A stretch of DNA of 32,885 bases from Prevotella sp. UBA1104 (GCA_002314055.1 DCBP01000057.1:1-32885), one strand, 5' to 3'. Numbered from the stretch's first letter, positions 1 to 7,948 are shown. Notes: generated from the letters alone by a model not told the origin. Translations and numbers: made by a program.

Positions 1-50
1 TTAAAAGGTGAAATTTTTGATGCGTTTGCCCTGCGTTTTACCATGACTGA

Positions 51-142
51 GGTGTTGTAACTAACGTTAAAAACACTTTTAACTACCGTTACAAACACTT
101 TTAACGGTAGTTGAAAACACTTTTAACTGTAGTTACAACACC
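51..142. repeat. 22-bp tandem repeat array with terminal inverted repeats
   Basis: The 12-mer AACACTTTTAAC occurs exactly three times, at 72-83, 94-105 and 116-127, with a period of exactly 22 bp. The 10-bp spacers differ. The whole block is closed by a perfect 13-bp inverted repeat: GGTGTTGTAACTA at 51-63 and TAGTTACAACACC at 130-142. That pairing extends to 20 of 22 bases if 64-72 and 121-129 are included. A second perfect inverted pair, AACTACCGTTA at 81-91 and TAACGGTAGTT at 102-112, is nested inside. The block could be a large hairpin, a multi-site protein binding array, or one member of an interspersed genomic repeat family; the sequence alone does not decide. Confidence 0.85.
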
Positions 143-215
143 TTCATTAGGCTTTTTCACTTCCTCAAGACATGATAAAAAAGACTATCGACCTCATACA
201 GGAAAGGAACAGTTT

Positions 216-248
216 CATTCGGAATACGGAATGATAATATTCCGAATG
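216..248. repeat. 10-bp inverted repeat hairpin
   Basis: CATTCGGAAT at 216-225 is the exact reverse complement of ATTCCGAATG at 239-248, with a 13-base loop. No T-run follows, so it is not an obvious terminator. Confidence 0.6.
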
Positions 249-271
249 AGCCGTATATCTTACTACAAGCA

Positions 272-334
272 AAAAAATCCTTCATCGCAAAGCACTGAAT
301 ATAAAGGCATTACACGTTCAGTGAAGGATTTTTT
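272..334. terminator. Bulged hairpin with T-tract, terminator-like
   Basis: AAAAAATCCTTCA (272-284) pairs exactly with TGAAGGATTTTTT (322-334). The stem continues after a bulge, where CTGAA at 295-299 pairs with TTCAG at 317-321. The T-rich right arm is followed by GG and more T, so on the plus strand it resembles an intrinsic terminator. No plus-strand gene ends just upstream inside the window, so it may end an unrecognised transcript or a small RNA. Confidence 0.5.
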
Positions 335-378
335 GGTTTTTATATTCTAAATGCGGTTCTTAGTCTATTTAGGTGGTG

Positions 379-454
379 TTTCTTAGACGAAAATCAGCAG
401 TAAGCCGAAGGCTTGCAAACAACAAGATGGAGTTCTATCGGTTTTCGTCTGAAA
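379..454. repeat. Long-range 14-bp inverted repeat
   Basis: GTTTC followed by a TT bulge and AGACGAAAA (379-393) pairs with TTTTCGTCTGAAAC (442-455 region), leaving a loop of about 48 bases. A small hairpin, AGCC-GAA-GGCT, sits inside the loop at 403-413. The structure is long for a terminator and is not followed by a T-tract. It could be part of an untranslated structured RNA or a remnant mobile repeat. Confidence 0.5.
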
Positions 455-476
455 CAGAAACTTAAATTATACATAT

Positions 477-499
477 ATTACCGCGAGGCTCGCGGTAAT
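477..499. repeat. Perfect 10-bp GC-rich palindrome with GGC loop
   Basis: ATTACCGCGA (477-486) and TCGCGGTAAT (490-499) form a perfect stem around a 3-base GGC loop. It stands out as GC-rich in an AT-rich region, and lies about 70 bases upstream of the next promoter. Confidence 0.65.
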
Positions 500-548
500 T
501 CATAGAGATTGGAACATGAAAACATTACAAAAAAATAGTATCTGTTTT

Positions 549-579
549 TTTGCGGTATCAAGGATTTACTTTACCTTTG
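549..579 (+). promoter_or_regulatory. Bacteroidota-type promoter for the ygiQ operon
   Basis: TTTG at 549-552 and TACCTTTG at 572-579 are 19 bases apart. This matches the Bacteroidota primary-sigma consensus (-33 TTTG, -7 TAnnTTTG). Transcription should begin near 584, giving a leader of about 80 bases before the first ATG at 667. Confidence 0.8.
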
Positions 580-666
580 TAGAAATTATAATAAACGCAC
601 TTCAAAAATACGGTTTACACGAACTGAAGAGCGTTATATCAATAACAATAACAAATTAATTTAATC

Positions 667-987
667 ATGTATAAAATACAAGCTAACGCTTCTGGAACAA
701 GAAGCATCAACGTAAGTGAAGAACACTTGCAGACTATAAAGAAATACTCTCTTCTGAAAAATCTTATCGACAGCACTGGTTTTATCGACGAGGCTGTTCT
801 CGACAAGCTGAAACTGAACATGAGGTCTATGCTGGAATCAAACAAAGGTGCCGACAAAGGACTTATCGACCTGTGCCTGGATGTTATCTACAATCAGAAC
901 ATGAAGGCTTTCGGACTTCACCAGCTTATTCTGCTCTATATCGAATGGGTTGAGAAAAACGACGAGAACGCTGAGAACGAGGATTAA
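667..987 (+). CDS. Uncharacterised 106-aa protein upstream of ygiQ
   Basis: I do not recognise this family. The protein is small and soluble, with no signal peptide or membrane segment. It is probably mostly alpha-helical, with a hydrophobic C-terminal helix around residues 83-97 (MKAFGLHQLILLYIEWV) and an acidic tail. It is the first gene after a good promoter. Its TAA stop shares one base with the ATG of the radical SAM gene (TAATG, 985-989), so the two are almost certainly co-transcribed and probably translationally coupled. A role linked to the YgiQ-type enzyme is an inference from that coupling only. The ATG at 667 is the natural start. Confidence 0.8.
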   Translation: MYKIQANASGTRSINVSEEHLQTIKKYSLLKNLIDSTGFIDEAVLDKLKLNMRSMLESNKGADKGLIDLCLDVIYNQNMKAFGLHQLILLYIEWVEKNDENAENED

Positions 988-2975
988 TGAGCGAACACAG
1001 ACTTACAGACTGGCTACCGACGACTAAGAAAGAGGTGGAACTAAGAGGGTGGAATGAACTGGACGTCATTCTATTCTCTGGCGACGCATACATTGACCAC
1101 CCGTCTTTCGGAGCTGCTGTCATCGGACGTGTTCTTGAAGCACAAGGACTGAAGGTTGCCATCGTTCCACAGCCGGATTGGCACGGTGATTACCGTGACT
1201 TTAAAAAATTGGGAAAGCCAAGACTCTTCTTCGGCATCTCACCGGGCTGTATGGATTCTATGGTAAACAAATATACAGCAAACAAGAGATTGAGGTCTGA
1301 AGATGCTTATAGTCCCGACGGCAGACACGACTGCCGACCGGAGTATCCAACTATTGTTTATACCAAAATTCTAAAGGAGCTATATCCCGACACTCCTGTC
1401 GTATTGGGCGGTATTGAGGCTTCTATGCGAAGATTGACCCACTACGACTACTGGAAAGACAAACTCATGCCGTGTATTCTAAAGGACTCTGGAGCTGACC
1501 TTATTATATATGGTATGGGCGAGAAGGCTATCGTTGAACTCTGCAACAAAATGCTTGAAGGTTTCGGCATTAAGGATATTAAGGATATCCCGCAGACGGT
1601 TTATATGACTGATGCCGCTGGCATTGACGGTGGATTTAAAGATAACGACATAAAAATCCACTCACATGAAGAATGTCTGCAAAACAAGAAGGCGCAAGCT
1701 GAAAACTTCAAGGTAATCGAGGAGGAATCTAATAAAATCCATGCTCAAAGGATTATACAGGCCATAGGCAAGGAATTCGTTGTTGTCAATCCGCCATATC
1801 CGCCAATGACGACGGAGGAACTTGACGCAGTATACGACTTACCGTTTACGCGTCTGCCCCACCCTAAATACAAGAACAAAAGAATTCCAGCCTTTGATAT
1901 GATCAAATTCTCTGTAAACATACACCGCGGATGTTTCGGAGGATGCGCTTTCTGTACGATTAGTGCCCACCAGGGGAAATTTATTGTATGCAGAAGTAAG
2001 AAGAGTATTCTCAAGGAAGTAAGACTCATATCGCAGATGGATGATTTCAAGGGATATCTCAGCGACCTCGGAGGACCGTCAGCGAACATGTACGGCATGG
2101 GCGGCAAGAACAAGTCGCTATGCGAGAGATGCAAGCGCCCTTCATGTATCAACCCGCAGGTTTGTCCGAACCTGAACACCGACCATTCTGCATTGCTCGA
2201 CATATACCGTTCTGTTGATGCTCTGCCGGGAATAAAGAAGAGCTTTATCGGCAGCGGAGTGAGGTATGACTTACTCTTGCACAAGAGCAAGGACGAGAAG
2301 ACTAACCAAGCGGCCAAGGAATATACCCGCGAACTGATATGCAAACATGTGAGCGGCAGACTAAAGGTTGCTCCTGAGCATACTTCCGACAATGTCTTGA
2401 GACTGATGAGGAAACCGTCGTTTGAACTGTTTGGAGAATTTAAAAGAATCTTCGACAGGATAAACAAGGAGGAGAACCTCAACCAGCAGATTATACCGTA
2501 TTTTATAAGTAGTCACCCGGGGTGTCACGAGGAGGATATGGCGGAGCTTGCTGTAAAGACCAAGAAACTGGATTTTCACCTTGAGCAGGTGCAGGACTTC
2601 ACCCCTACGCCAATGACAATCAGTACGGAAACATGGTATACTGGATTTCATCCTTATACTTTGGAACCTGTATTCTCGGCTAAAACGCCTAAGGAAAAAC
2701 TCGCACAACGAATGTTCTTCTTTTGGTACAAGCCTGAGGAAAGAAGGAATATTGAACGGGAACTGAAACGCATTGGAAGGGCTGACCTTATCACGCAACT
2801 GTATGCCGGTGCCTACAGACCTGACTATAAGGCTATGGCTAAAAACAGGGACACGAGAAACTCTGACAACAGGCGACAGGAACATAAGCGAAACAAGAAT
2901 GAGAATAGAAGAGCAAAGGATTACAGGGAAAATCAGCCAAGAGCTATGCGAGGACGGAATCGTCGCGAACGATGA
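987..2975 (+). CDS. ygiQ: YgiQ family radical SAM protein
   Basis: A 662-aa radical S-adenosylmethionine protein of the YgiQ (UPF0313) family; the substrate is unknown. The [4Fe-4S] cluster motif Cx3Cx2C is at C316, C320 and C323, inside NIHRGCFGGCAFCTISAHQG. The N-terminal half contains the domain typical of the family, with GGIEASMRRLTHYDYW around residues 139-154. The C-terminal portion has the family's DUF3362-type region, then a strongly basic, low-complexity Arg/Asn/Lys tail of about 40 residues. Length is near the usual 600-700 aa. The start overlaps the upstream stop by one base, and the basic tail overlaps the start of the next gene in another frame. Confidence 0.95.
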   Translation: MSEHRLTDWLPTTKKEVELRGWNELDVILFSGDAYIDHPSFGAAVIGRVLEAQGLKVAIVPQPDWHGDYRDFKKLGKPRLFFGISPGCMDSMVNKYTANKRLRSEDAYSPDGRHDCRPEYPTIVYTKILKELYPDTPVVLGGIEASMRRLTHYDYWKDKLMPCILKDSGADLIIYGMGEKAIVELCNKMLEGFGIKDIKDIPQTVYMTDAAGIDGGFKDNDIKIHSHEECLQNKKAQAENFKVIEEESNKIHAQRIIQAIGKEFVVVNPPYPPMTTEELDAVYDLPFTRLPHPKYKNKRIPAFDMIKFSVNIHRGCFGGCAFCTISAHQGKFIVCRSKKSILKEVRLISQMDDFKGYLSDLGGPSANMYGMGGKNKSLCERCKRPSCINPQVCPNLNTDHSALLDIYRSVDALPGIKKSFIGSGVRYDLLLHKSKDEKTNQAAKEYTRELICKHVSGRLKVAPEHTSDNVLRLMRKPSFELFGEFKRIFDRINKEENLNQQIIPYFISSHPGCHEEDMAELAVKTKKLDFHLEQVQDFTPTPMTISTETWYTGFHPYTLEPVFSAKTPKEKLAQRMFFFWYKPEERRNIERELKRIGRADLITQLYAGAYRPDYKAMAKNRDTRNSDNRRQEHKRNKNENRRAKDYRENQPRAMRGRNRRER

Positions 2976-3711
2976 CTTTATTGCTGTTGTTGACGGCAGT
3001 ACAAGCAAGACATCTTTTAAAATCGACGAAAGGTGTTCTAATGGCAAGCTGTGTATGGAGACCGTATGCGACTATATCCGGTGTATGCCTAAGGAATATA
3101 CTTTACAACTCTTCTGCAAGGGTATTACCGAAAGGATACGAGGCATTTACAACCGTGCTAATGCCAATATGAACGACTTGACGAGATTTCCCGTAATGAG
3201 AATGACGGCAAGCGCTATCGTCTACAGTCGGTTTTACAGACAGATATGGATGGTGGGCGACTGCCAGTGCATGGTGAATGGTGTGTTGTTTTTGAACCCA
3301 AAGCCACATGAGAGGGAGATTGCCGAAGAACGTGCCGAGATTATCAAAACGGCACTAAAAAAGGGTGAATCTATAGAATCTATAATGGCTGACGATATTG
3401 GCAGAAAAGCTATAATGCCTAAACTGAAGGAGGCATGCAACTTACAGAATATCGCATTCCCGGTTATTGATGGCTTTAATATTCCAACTGATTTGGTGAA
3501 AGTTATTGATATAAAAGAAAAGGATACTGAAATTATTCTTGCAAGCGACGGCTATCCGAAACTGGAACGCACTCTGAACGAGAGCGAAAACGAACTGCAA
3601 CGTTTGCTTTCGGATGATCCGCTTTGTATCAACGAGAATGTTGCCACTAAGGGGCTGGCTCCAGACAGAGGGTCCTTCGACGACCGAACTTATATTCGAT
3701 TTACGGATTAA
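2899..3711 (+). CDS. PP2C-like protein phosphatase
   Basis: A 270-aa protein resembling metal-dependent PP2C (PPM) phosphatases. Visible hallmarks are AVVDGSTSK with D32-G33 (motif usually VxDGxGG), a central MTASAIVYSRFYRQIWMVGD strand pair, LASDGYPKL with D217-G218, and a final DDRTYIRF with D261/D262. These are the expected metal-binding aspartates. The usual GHGG after the first DG is replaced by STSK, so this is a divergent subgroup. I chose the ATG at 2899 because the homologous-looking sequence begins there; the frame stays open further upstream, but only within ygiQ. With this start the gene overlaps ygiQ by 77 bases out of frame. kdsB follows after 27 bases. The substrate is unknown. 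Confidence 0.75.
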   Translation: MRIEEQRITGKISQELCEDGIVANDDFIAVVDGSTSKTSFKIDERCSNGKLCMETVCDYIRCMPKEYTLQLFCKGITERIRGIYNRANANMNDLTRFPVMRMTASAIVYSRFYRQIWMVGDCQCMVNGVLFLNPKPHEREIAEERAEIIKTALKKGESIESIMADDIGRKAIMPKLKEACNLQNIAFPVIDGFNIPTDLVKVIDIKEKDTEIILASDGYPKLERTLNESENELQRLLSDDPLCINENVATKGLAPDRGSFDDRTYIRFTD

Positions 3712-3738
3712 CTTTATAACATTATAAATATATATATC

Positions 3739-4488
3739 ATGAGATTTGTTGGAATTATACCGGCAAGATACGCTTCACAGCGCTTTCCCGGAAAACCGTT
3801 GGCTATACTTGGCGGAAAACCTGTAATTCAAAGGGTTTACGAACAGGTTTGCAAAGTTCTTGACGATGTTTATGTGGCTACCGACGACGAACGGATTCTT
3901 AATACCGTTGAAGGCTTCGGGGGAAAGGTGATCATGACTTCGCCTAACCATAAGAGCGGTACTGACAGAATAGAAGAGGCGGTAGAGAAAATCCAGGATT
4001 CCTTTGATGTTGTCATTAACATCCAGGGAGACGAGCCTTTTATTCAGGAATCGCAGATTAAAGAACTTTGTTCTTGCTTCAACGACGAAAGTACTCAGAT
4101 TGCAACACTCGGGAAGCCTTTTGGCTCTACACGCGGAATGGAACCTATCGAGAATCCTAATTCTCCGAAAATCGTTGTCGACAACAATAACTACGCTATG
4201 TATTTCAGCAGAAGCGTAATTCCGTTTATCAGGAACATTGAACGGGATGAATGGGCTGCGAATTTTCCTTTCCTTAAACATATAGGACTGTATGCTTATA
4301 GAAGAGAGGTTTTAAAGGAAATAACACAACTGCCTCAGTCCAGTCTTGAAGTAGCCGAGAGTCTTGAACAACTGAGATGGCTGCAAAATGGATATAAAAT
4401 TAAAGTGGGACGAACGGATATCGAAACTGTTGGTATAGATACTCCTGCTGACTTGCAAAGGGCTGAAGAATGGCTTGCTAAACAATAA
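3739..4488 (+). CDS. kdsB: 3-deoxy-manno-octulosonate cytidylyltransferase
   Basis: KdsB (249 aa) activates KDO with CTP to give CMP-KDO, the donor for the inner core of lipopolysaccharide; it acts in the cytosol. The N-terminal nucleotide-binding motif IIPARYASQRFPGKPLA is at residues 6-22, NIQGDEPFI is near residues 94-102, and GLYAYRREVL is in the second half. Length matches the family. It is the last gene of the 667-4488 run and ends just before a strong terminator. The other KDO genes (kdsA, kdsC, waaA) are not nearby. Confidence 0.96.
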   Translation: MRFVGIIPARYASQRFPGKPLAILGGKPVIQRVYEQVCKVLDDVYVATDDERILNTVEGFGGKVIMTSPNHKSGTDRIEEAVEKIQDSFDVVINIQGDEPFIQESQIKELCSCFNDESTQIATLGKPFGSTRGMEPIENPNSPKIVVDNNNYAMYFSRSVIPFIRNIERDEWAANFPFLKHIGLYAYRREVLKEITQLPQSSLEVAESLEQLRWLQNGYKIKVGRTDIETVGIDTPADLQRAEEWLAKQ

Positions 4489-4512
4489 AACAAGTCATCA
4501 TACAAAACTAAA

Positions 4513-4554
4513 ACGGAGGATGCATAAAGACTAAAAGCTTTTTGCATCCTCCGT
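4513..4554. terminator. Bidirectional terminator between kdsB and fmt
   Basis: ACGGAGGATGCA (4513-4524) pairs perfectly with TGCATCCTCCGT (4543-4554), with further A-T pairing inside the loop. It separates two convergent transcripts (kdsB on plus, fmt on minus), so it probably ends both. Confidence 0.8.
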
Positions 4555-4564
4555 ATATTTTCAA

Positions 4565-5542
4565 TTACAAGGCATGGAACCTGTCTAAATCCCTCATGCC
4601 GTTAATAAAATCGCGAGCTTCCATTCTTTTCTTTCCACTCAACTGTATTACGTTTAGCTTGAGTTTCTCGTCTTGGGCATTGACAAAGAGTTTGCCTGCT
4701 GAAACGGAGAACTCACCAACGTTACCTGTCCTTTCTATCCCTGTCTTTTCTGTATTGAATATTTTCAATACATAAGCCTTCCCGTTACCGTCTTTTACAT
4801 CGGTCCATGCTCCGGGATAAGGAGAAAGTCCTCTAACGAAATCATATACTTTCTTTGCCGGCTGATTCCAATCTATCCTACATGTATCCTTGAATATTTT
4901 TGGTGCATTATGCAATTCAGCCCCTACGGCAATCATTTCTTTCTGTGGAAGAGAGTCCACATGTCCGTTGCCTTCTATTATCTTGTCGATAGTCTTCAGG
5001 GCAATGTCTGCTCCAAGAGTCATCAGTCCATCATATACATTCTCGACATTATAGTCATCCATTATTTCGAAAGGTTCCTGCATTATGACTCTACCCGTGT
5101 CGATATCATGGTCAAGGAAGAAGGTCGTAACTCCAGTCTTTGTCTCACCATTGATTACAGCCCAGTTTATAGGTGCTGCACCTCGATACTGAGGAAGAAG
5201 GGCGGCATGCACATTGAAGGTTCCGAAACGAGGCATTGCCCATACTATTTCCGGTAACATTCTAAATGCTACAACTACTTGAAGATCTGCTTCATAAGAG
5301 CCAAGTTCTTCTACAAATGCGGGATCCTTCATTTTTACCGGCTGTAAGACAGGCAGACCGTGGGCAAGTGCGTATTGCTTTACTGCCGATGCCTGCAGCG
5401 TATCCTGATGTCTGCCTACTGGCTTGTCTGGCTGAGTGACAACAGCTACTACATTATATCCGCCCTCTACCAGAGCTTGCAGCGTTCCGACAGCAAACTC
5501 TGGCGTTCCCATGAATATTATTCTTAAATCTTCTTTCTTCAT
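4565..5542 (-). CDS. fmt: Methionyl-tRNA formyltransferase
   Basis: Fmt (325 aa) formylates initiator Met-tRNA using 10-formyltetrahydrofolate. The N terminus IIFMGTPEFAV is diagnostic. The catalytic segment NVHAALLPQYRGAAPINWA follows near residues 105-123, with Ala where many homologues have Ser in SLLP, and then FFLDHDIDTG with the key Asp. The C-terminal tRNA-binding domain is present. I chose the ATG at 5542 rather than the TTG one codon upstream. It lies 24 bases after glmS on the same strand and is probably co-transcribed with it. Confidence 0.96.
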   Translation of the reverse strand: MKKEDLRIIFMGTPEFAVGTLQALVEGGYNVVAVVTQPDKPVGRHQDTLQASAVKQYALAHGLPVLQPVKMKDPAFVEELGSYEADLQVVVAFRMLPEIVWAMPRFGTFNVHAALLPQYRGAAPINWAVINGETKTGVTTFFLDHDIDTGRVIMQEPFEIMDDYNVENVYDGLMTLGADIALKTIDKIIEGNGHVDSLPQKEMIAVGAELHNAPKIFKDTCRIDWNQPAKKVYDFVRGLSPYPGAWTDVKDGNGKAYVLKIFNTEKTGIERTGNVGEFSVSAGKLFVNAQDEKLKLNVIQLSGKKRMEARDFINGMRDLDRFHAL

Positions 5543-5566
5543 CAATATTTCTTAATCTTTATTTAA

Positions 5567-7417
5567 CTACTCTACCGTAACTGACTTTGCAAGATTTCGA
5601 GGCTGGTCAACATTCAAGCCCTTGAATACCGCTACATGATATGCCATAAGCTGCAACGGTATGACTGAGAGCAATGGAGCGACAGCGGGAAGTGTTGGCG
5701 GTACTTCGATTGTTGCCTCGGCAATTTCTTTTACAGCTGCATCTCCTTCGGTTACTACGGCGATAATTCTGCCGTTTCTTGCCTTCACCTCCTGAATGTT
5801 GCTTAATATCTTTTTATATAACTGATGGTGGGTTGCCACGAAAACGACAGGCATATTCTCGTCTACCAAAGCTATCGGACCATGTTTCATCTCGGCTGCC
5901 GGATAGCCCTCGGCATGTATATAACTGATTTCCTTTAACTTTAATGCACCCTCAAGGGCTACCGGATAATTGAACCCTCTACCCATATATAAAGCATTAC
6001 GGGCATAAGTTAAAGCACGGGAAATCTCCTTTATTTTCCCGTCTTGCTTTAATACTTCCTTCATCTTCTCTGGAATTACACCCATCTCTGCAACATATTT
6101 CTCATATTCCACTTGTGGGATTGTTCCCAGCTCGTGAGCTAAAGCAAGGGCAAAGAGGGTCAAGACGGTAACTTGTCCTGTGAATGCCTTTGTTGATGCC
6201 ACTCCGATTTCCGGTCCGACATGTGTATATATTCCTGTATCTGAAGCTCTTGCTATACTTGAACCTACGACATTGACGATTCCAAAACATAAGGCACCTT
6301 TTTCTTTTGCAAGTTCAAACGCTGCAAGAGTGTCTGCCGTCTCACCGCTTTGAGAGATTGCTATCACTACATCATCATGCATAATGACGGGTTTGCGATA
6401 GCGGAACTCCGAAGCGTATTCCACTTCTACCGGTATCTGGCACCACTGTTCTATAAATTGCTTTCCGATTAGTCCGGCATGCCATGATGTTCCGCAAGCT
6501 ACGATTATAAAACGCTTTGCACGAAGCAGTCTGTCTCTATGCTGAGATATGGCACTTAACACTATCTCTTTTCTCTCAAGATTCAAACGACCACGCATAC
6601 AATCGGATATGCATCTTGGCTGATCGTAAATCTCTTTCAACATAAAATGGTCGTAGCCACCTTTCTCAAGACTGTGCAGGTCTATGTCTACTTCCTTTAT
6701 TTTCGGATCTATATCCTCATTGTCAAGATTGTGTATCTCTACTTTCTCACCCAATTTCAAAAGTGCCACTTCACCATCATTTAAATATATCATCTGATTG
6801 GTATATTCTACTATTGGCAGGGCATCAGAGGCGAGGAAGAATTCCTTACAGTCCTTGCCTATTCCTATGACAAGAGGACTGGATTTTCTTGCAACAACAA
6901 TTTTGTCCGGACAGTCTTTGTCTAATACGGCTATGGCATAGGCTCCGGTTACTCTGCGAAGTGCCGAAACGACAGCACCCTCTAAATCTTTATGATATTC
7001 ATCCTGTATGAATTGTATCAGCTGCACTAAGACTTCTGTATCTGTTGAACTCTTAAATTCAAAGCCTTTAGCTTGAAGGAATGTCTTTAAACTGGCATAA
7101 TTCTCTATTATACCATTATGTACGAGTGCCAATCTGCCATTCTGGGAAACATGCGGGTGAGCATTTACAGCTGACGGTTCACCATGTGTTGCCCAACGTG
7201 TGTGGGCTATTCCAACATGTCCGGAACAATCTTTTGAAGCAACGAACTCCTCTAAGTTGCTAACTTTTCCTTTCTGCTTATACACATTCATCTTGTCATC
7301 GTCGGTTATAAGTGCCACTCCGGCTGAATCATAACCACGGTATTCTAAACGATGCAAGCCTTTTATCAATATTGGATAAGCGTCTCTATATCCTATATAT
7401 CCTACTATTCCACACAT
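5567..7417 (-). CDS. glmS: Glutamine--fructose-6-phosphate aminotransferase (isomerizing)
   Basis: GlmS (616 aa) makes glucosamine-6-phosphate from fructose-6-phosphate and glutamine, the entry step to UDP-GlcNAc for peptidoglycan and lipid A. Cys2 of MCGIVGYIG is the glutaminase nucleophile; HTRWATHGEPS and the class II amidotransferase fold follow. Two SIS sugar isomerase domains fill the second half, with ACGTSWHAG and SQSGETADT visible. The C terminus KSVTVE is the family's conserved end. A -7-like box (CAAATTTA, reverse strand) lies at 7462-7469. No glmS ribozyme is apparent in the 142-base upstream gap. Confidence 0.97.
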   Translation of the reverse strand: MCGIVGYIGYRDAYPILIKGLHRLEYRGYDSAGVALITDDDKMNVYKQKGKVSNLEEFVASKDCSGHVGIAHTRWATHGEPSAVNAHPHVSQNGRLALVHNGIIENYASLKTFLQAKGFEFKSSTDTEVLVQLIQFIQDEYHKDLEGAVVSALRRVTGAYAIAVLDKDCPDKIVVARKSSPLVIGIGKDCKEFFLASDALPIVEYTNQMIYLNDGEVALLKLGEKVEIHNLDNEDIDPKIKEVDIDLHSLEKGGYDHFMLKEIYDQPRCISDCMRGRLNLERKEIVLSAISQHRDRLLRAKRFIIVACGTSWHAGLIGKQFIEQWCQIPVEVEYASEFRYRKPVIMHDDVVIAISQSGETADTLAAFELAKEKGALCFGIVNVVGSSIARASDTGIYTHVGPEIGVASTKAFTGQVTVLTLFALALAHELGTIPQVEYEKYVAEMGVIPEKMKEVLKQDGKIKEISRALTYARNALYMGRGFNYPVALEGALKLKEISYIHAEGYPAAEMKHGPIALVDENMPVVFVATHHQLYKKILSNIQEVKARNGRIIAVVTEGDAAVKEIAEATIEVPPTLPAVAPLLSVIPLQLMAYHVAVFKGLNVDQPRNLAKSVTVE

Positions 7418-7461
7418 AAATTTTCTGTTTTAAATGCTACTGTATATTCTGAAAACAAATA

Positions 7462-7469
7462 CAAATTTA
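7462..7469 (-). promoter_or_regulatory. Possible -7 box for glmS-fmt
   Basis: Read on the minus strand this is TAAATTTG, matching TAnnTTTG, about 45 bases upstream of the glmS ATG. I see no good -33 TTTG at the expected distance, so the call is weak. Confidence 0.4.
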
Positions 7470-7559
7470 AACAATATATTTATAATAGCTATATCTTTTG
7501 CTGATTTTCTTTATTTTATAAGATAAGAAAGCAATACGTTCTGAGCTTTTTTACTCGCA

Positions 7560-7934
7560 TCATTTGCGATTGAATACAAAACGTACGACTATAAAGTTCA
7601 CCGGTATTGATATTGCATATACAGGAAATGGAGCTATCGCCTTCGGCACACCTAAATATAGAAATACATTCAATAATGTAACCTGAAGGAGATAGTTGAA
7701 TAGATGGGCTCCTAAAAAGCCGACTCCATTCTTGGCTGACGTTTTCTTACGGAAAGTGAAACGTGCCGACATGTAATAATTGAAAATAAAACTCAGGAAA
7801 TATCCTATTGTAAATGCTATACTGGTATTTATAAAATTCAGTAAAGCATAATATATACCATAATGAATAACGGTTGCAAGTACACCTGTTACAACAAAAC
7901 GAAATATTTCGTTTCTCGTCTTTTCTTCTATCAT
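7560..7934 (-). CDS. GtrA family membrane protein
   Basis: A 124-aa integral membrane protein of the GtrA family, with about four hydrophobic helices. GtrA-like proteins are thought to flip or help move undecaprenyl-linked sugars across the inner membrane for O-antigen or teichoic acid glycosylation. The N-terminal EIFRFVVTGVLATVIHYGIYY and the central FNYYMSARFTFRKK are typical. It is the most distal gene of the rfbA-wzc cluster but is separated from it by a hairpin terminator (7949-7993), so its expression may be partly independent. No partner glycosyltransferase is adjacent. Confidence 0.9.
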   Translation of the reverse strand: MIEEKTRNEIFRFVVTGVLATVIHYGIYYALLNFINTSIAFTIGYFLSFIFNYYMSARFTFRKKTSAKNGVGFLGAHLFNYLLQVTLLNVFLYLGVPKAIAPFPVYAISIPVNFIVVRFVFNRK

Positions 7935-7948
7935 AACTTTTATTCTAA

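Larger units (their letters stand above)
1..666. other. Gene-free, palindrome-rich leader region
   Basis: No convincing coding region is visible on either strand. The only long open stretch on the plus strand (111-350) starts with TTG inside the repeat array and resembles no family I know. The segment holds, in order, a tandem repeat array (51-142), hairpins at 216-248, 272-334, 379-454 and 477-499, and a promoter at 549-579 that serves the next gene. Bases 1-50 show nothing recognisable and may be the 3' flank of a gene outside the window. The density of inverted repeats is much higher than in any other gap here. Confidence 0.7.

Noticed and set aside
51..142. CRISPR array
   Set aside because: The repeat core is 12 bp with 10-bp spacers; real arrays have repeats and spacers of about 25-40 bp, and no cas gene is present.
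111..350. 79-codon plus-strand open frame in the repeat region
   Set aside because: It starts with TTG inside the 22-bp array, crosses several hairpins, and its product resembles no protein family.
1745..2482. 245-codon minus-strand frame opposite ygiQ
   Set aside because: It lies wholly within a well-supported radical SAM gene and its translation has no domain-like pattern.
2361..3047. 228-codon minus-strand frame across the ygiQ and PP2C-like overlap
   Set aside because: No recognisable domain, and both sense genes are better supported.
7418..7559. glmS ribozyme before glmS
   Set aside because: The gap is only 142 bases, AT-rich and without the ribozyme's conserved core; such ribozymes are mainly a Firmicutes feature.
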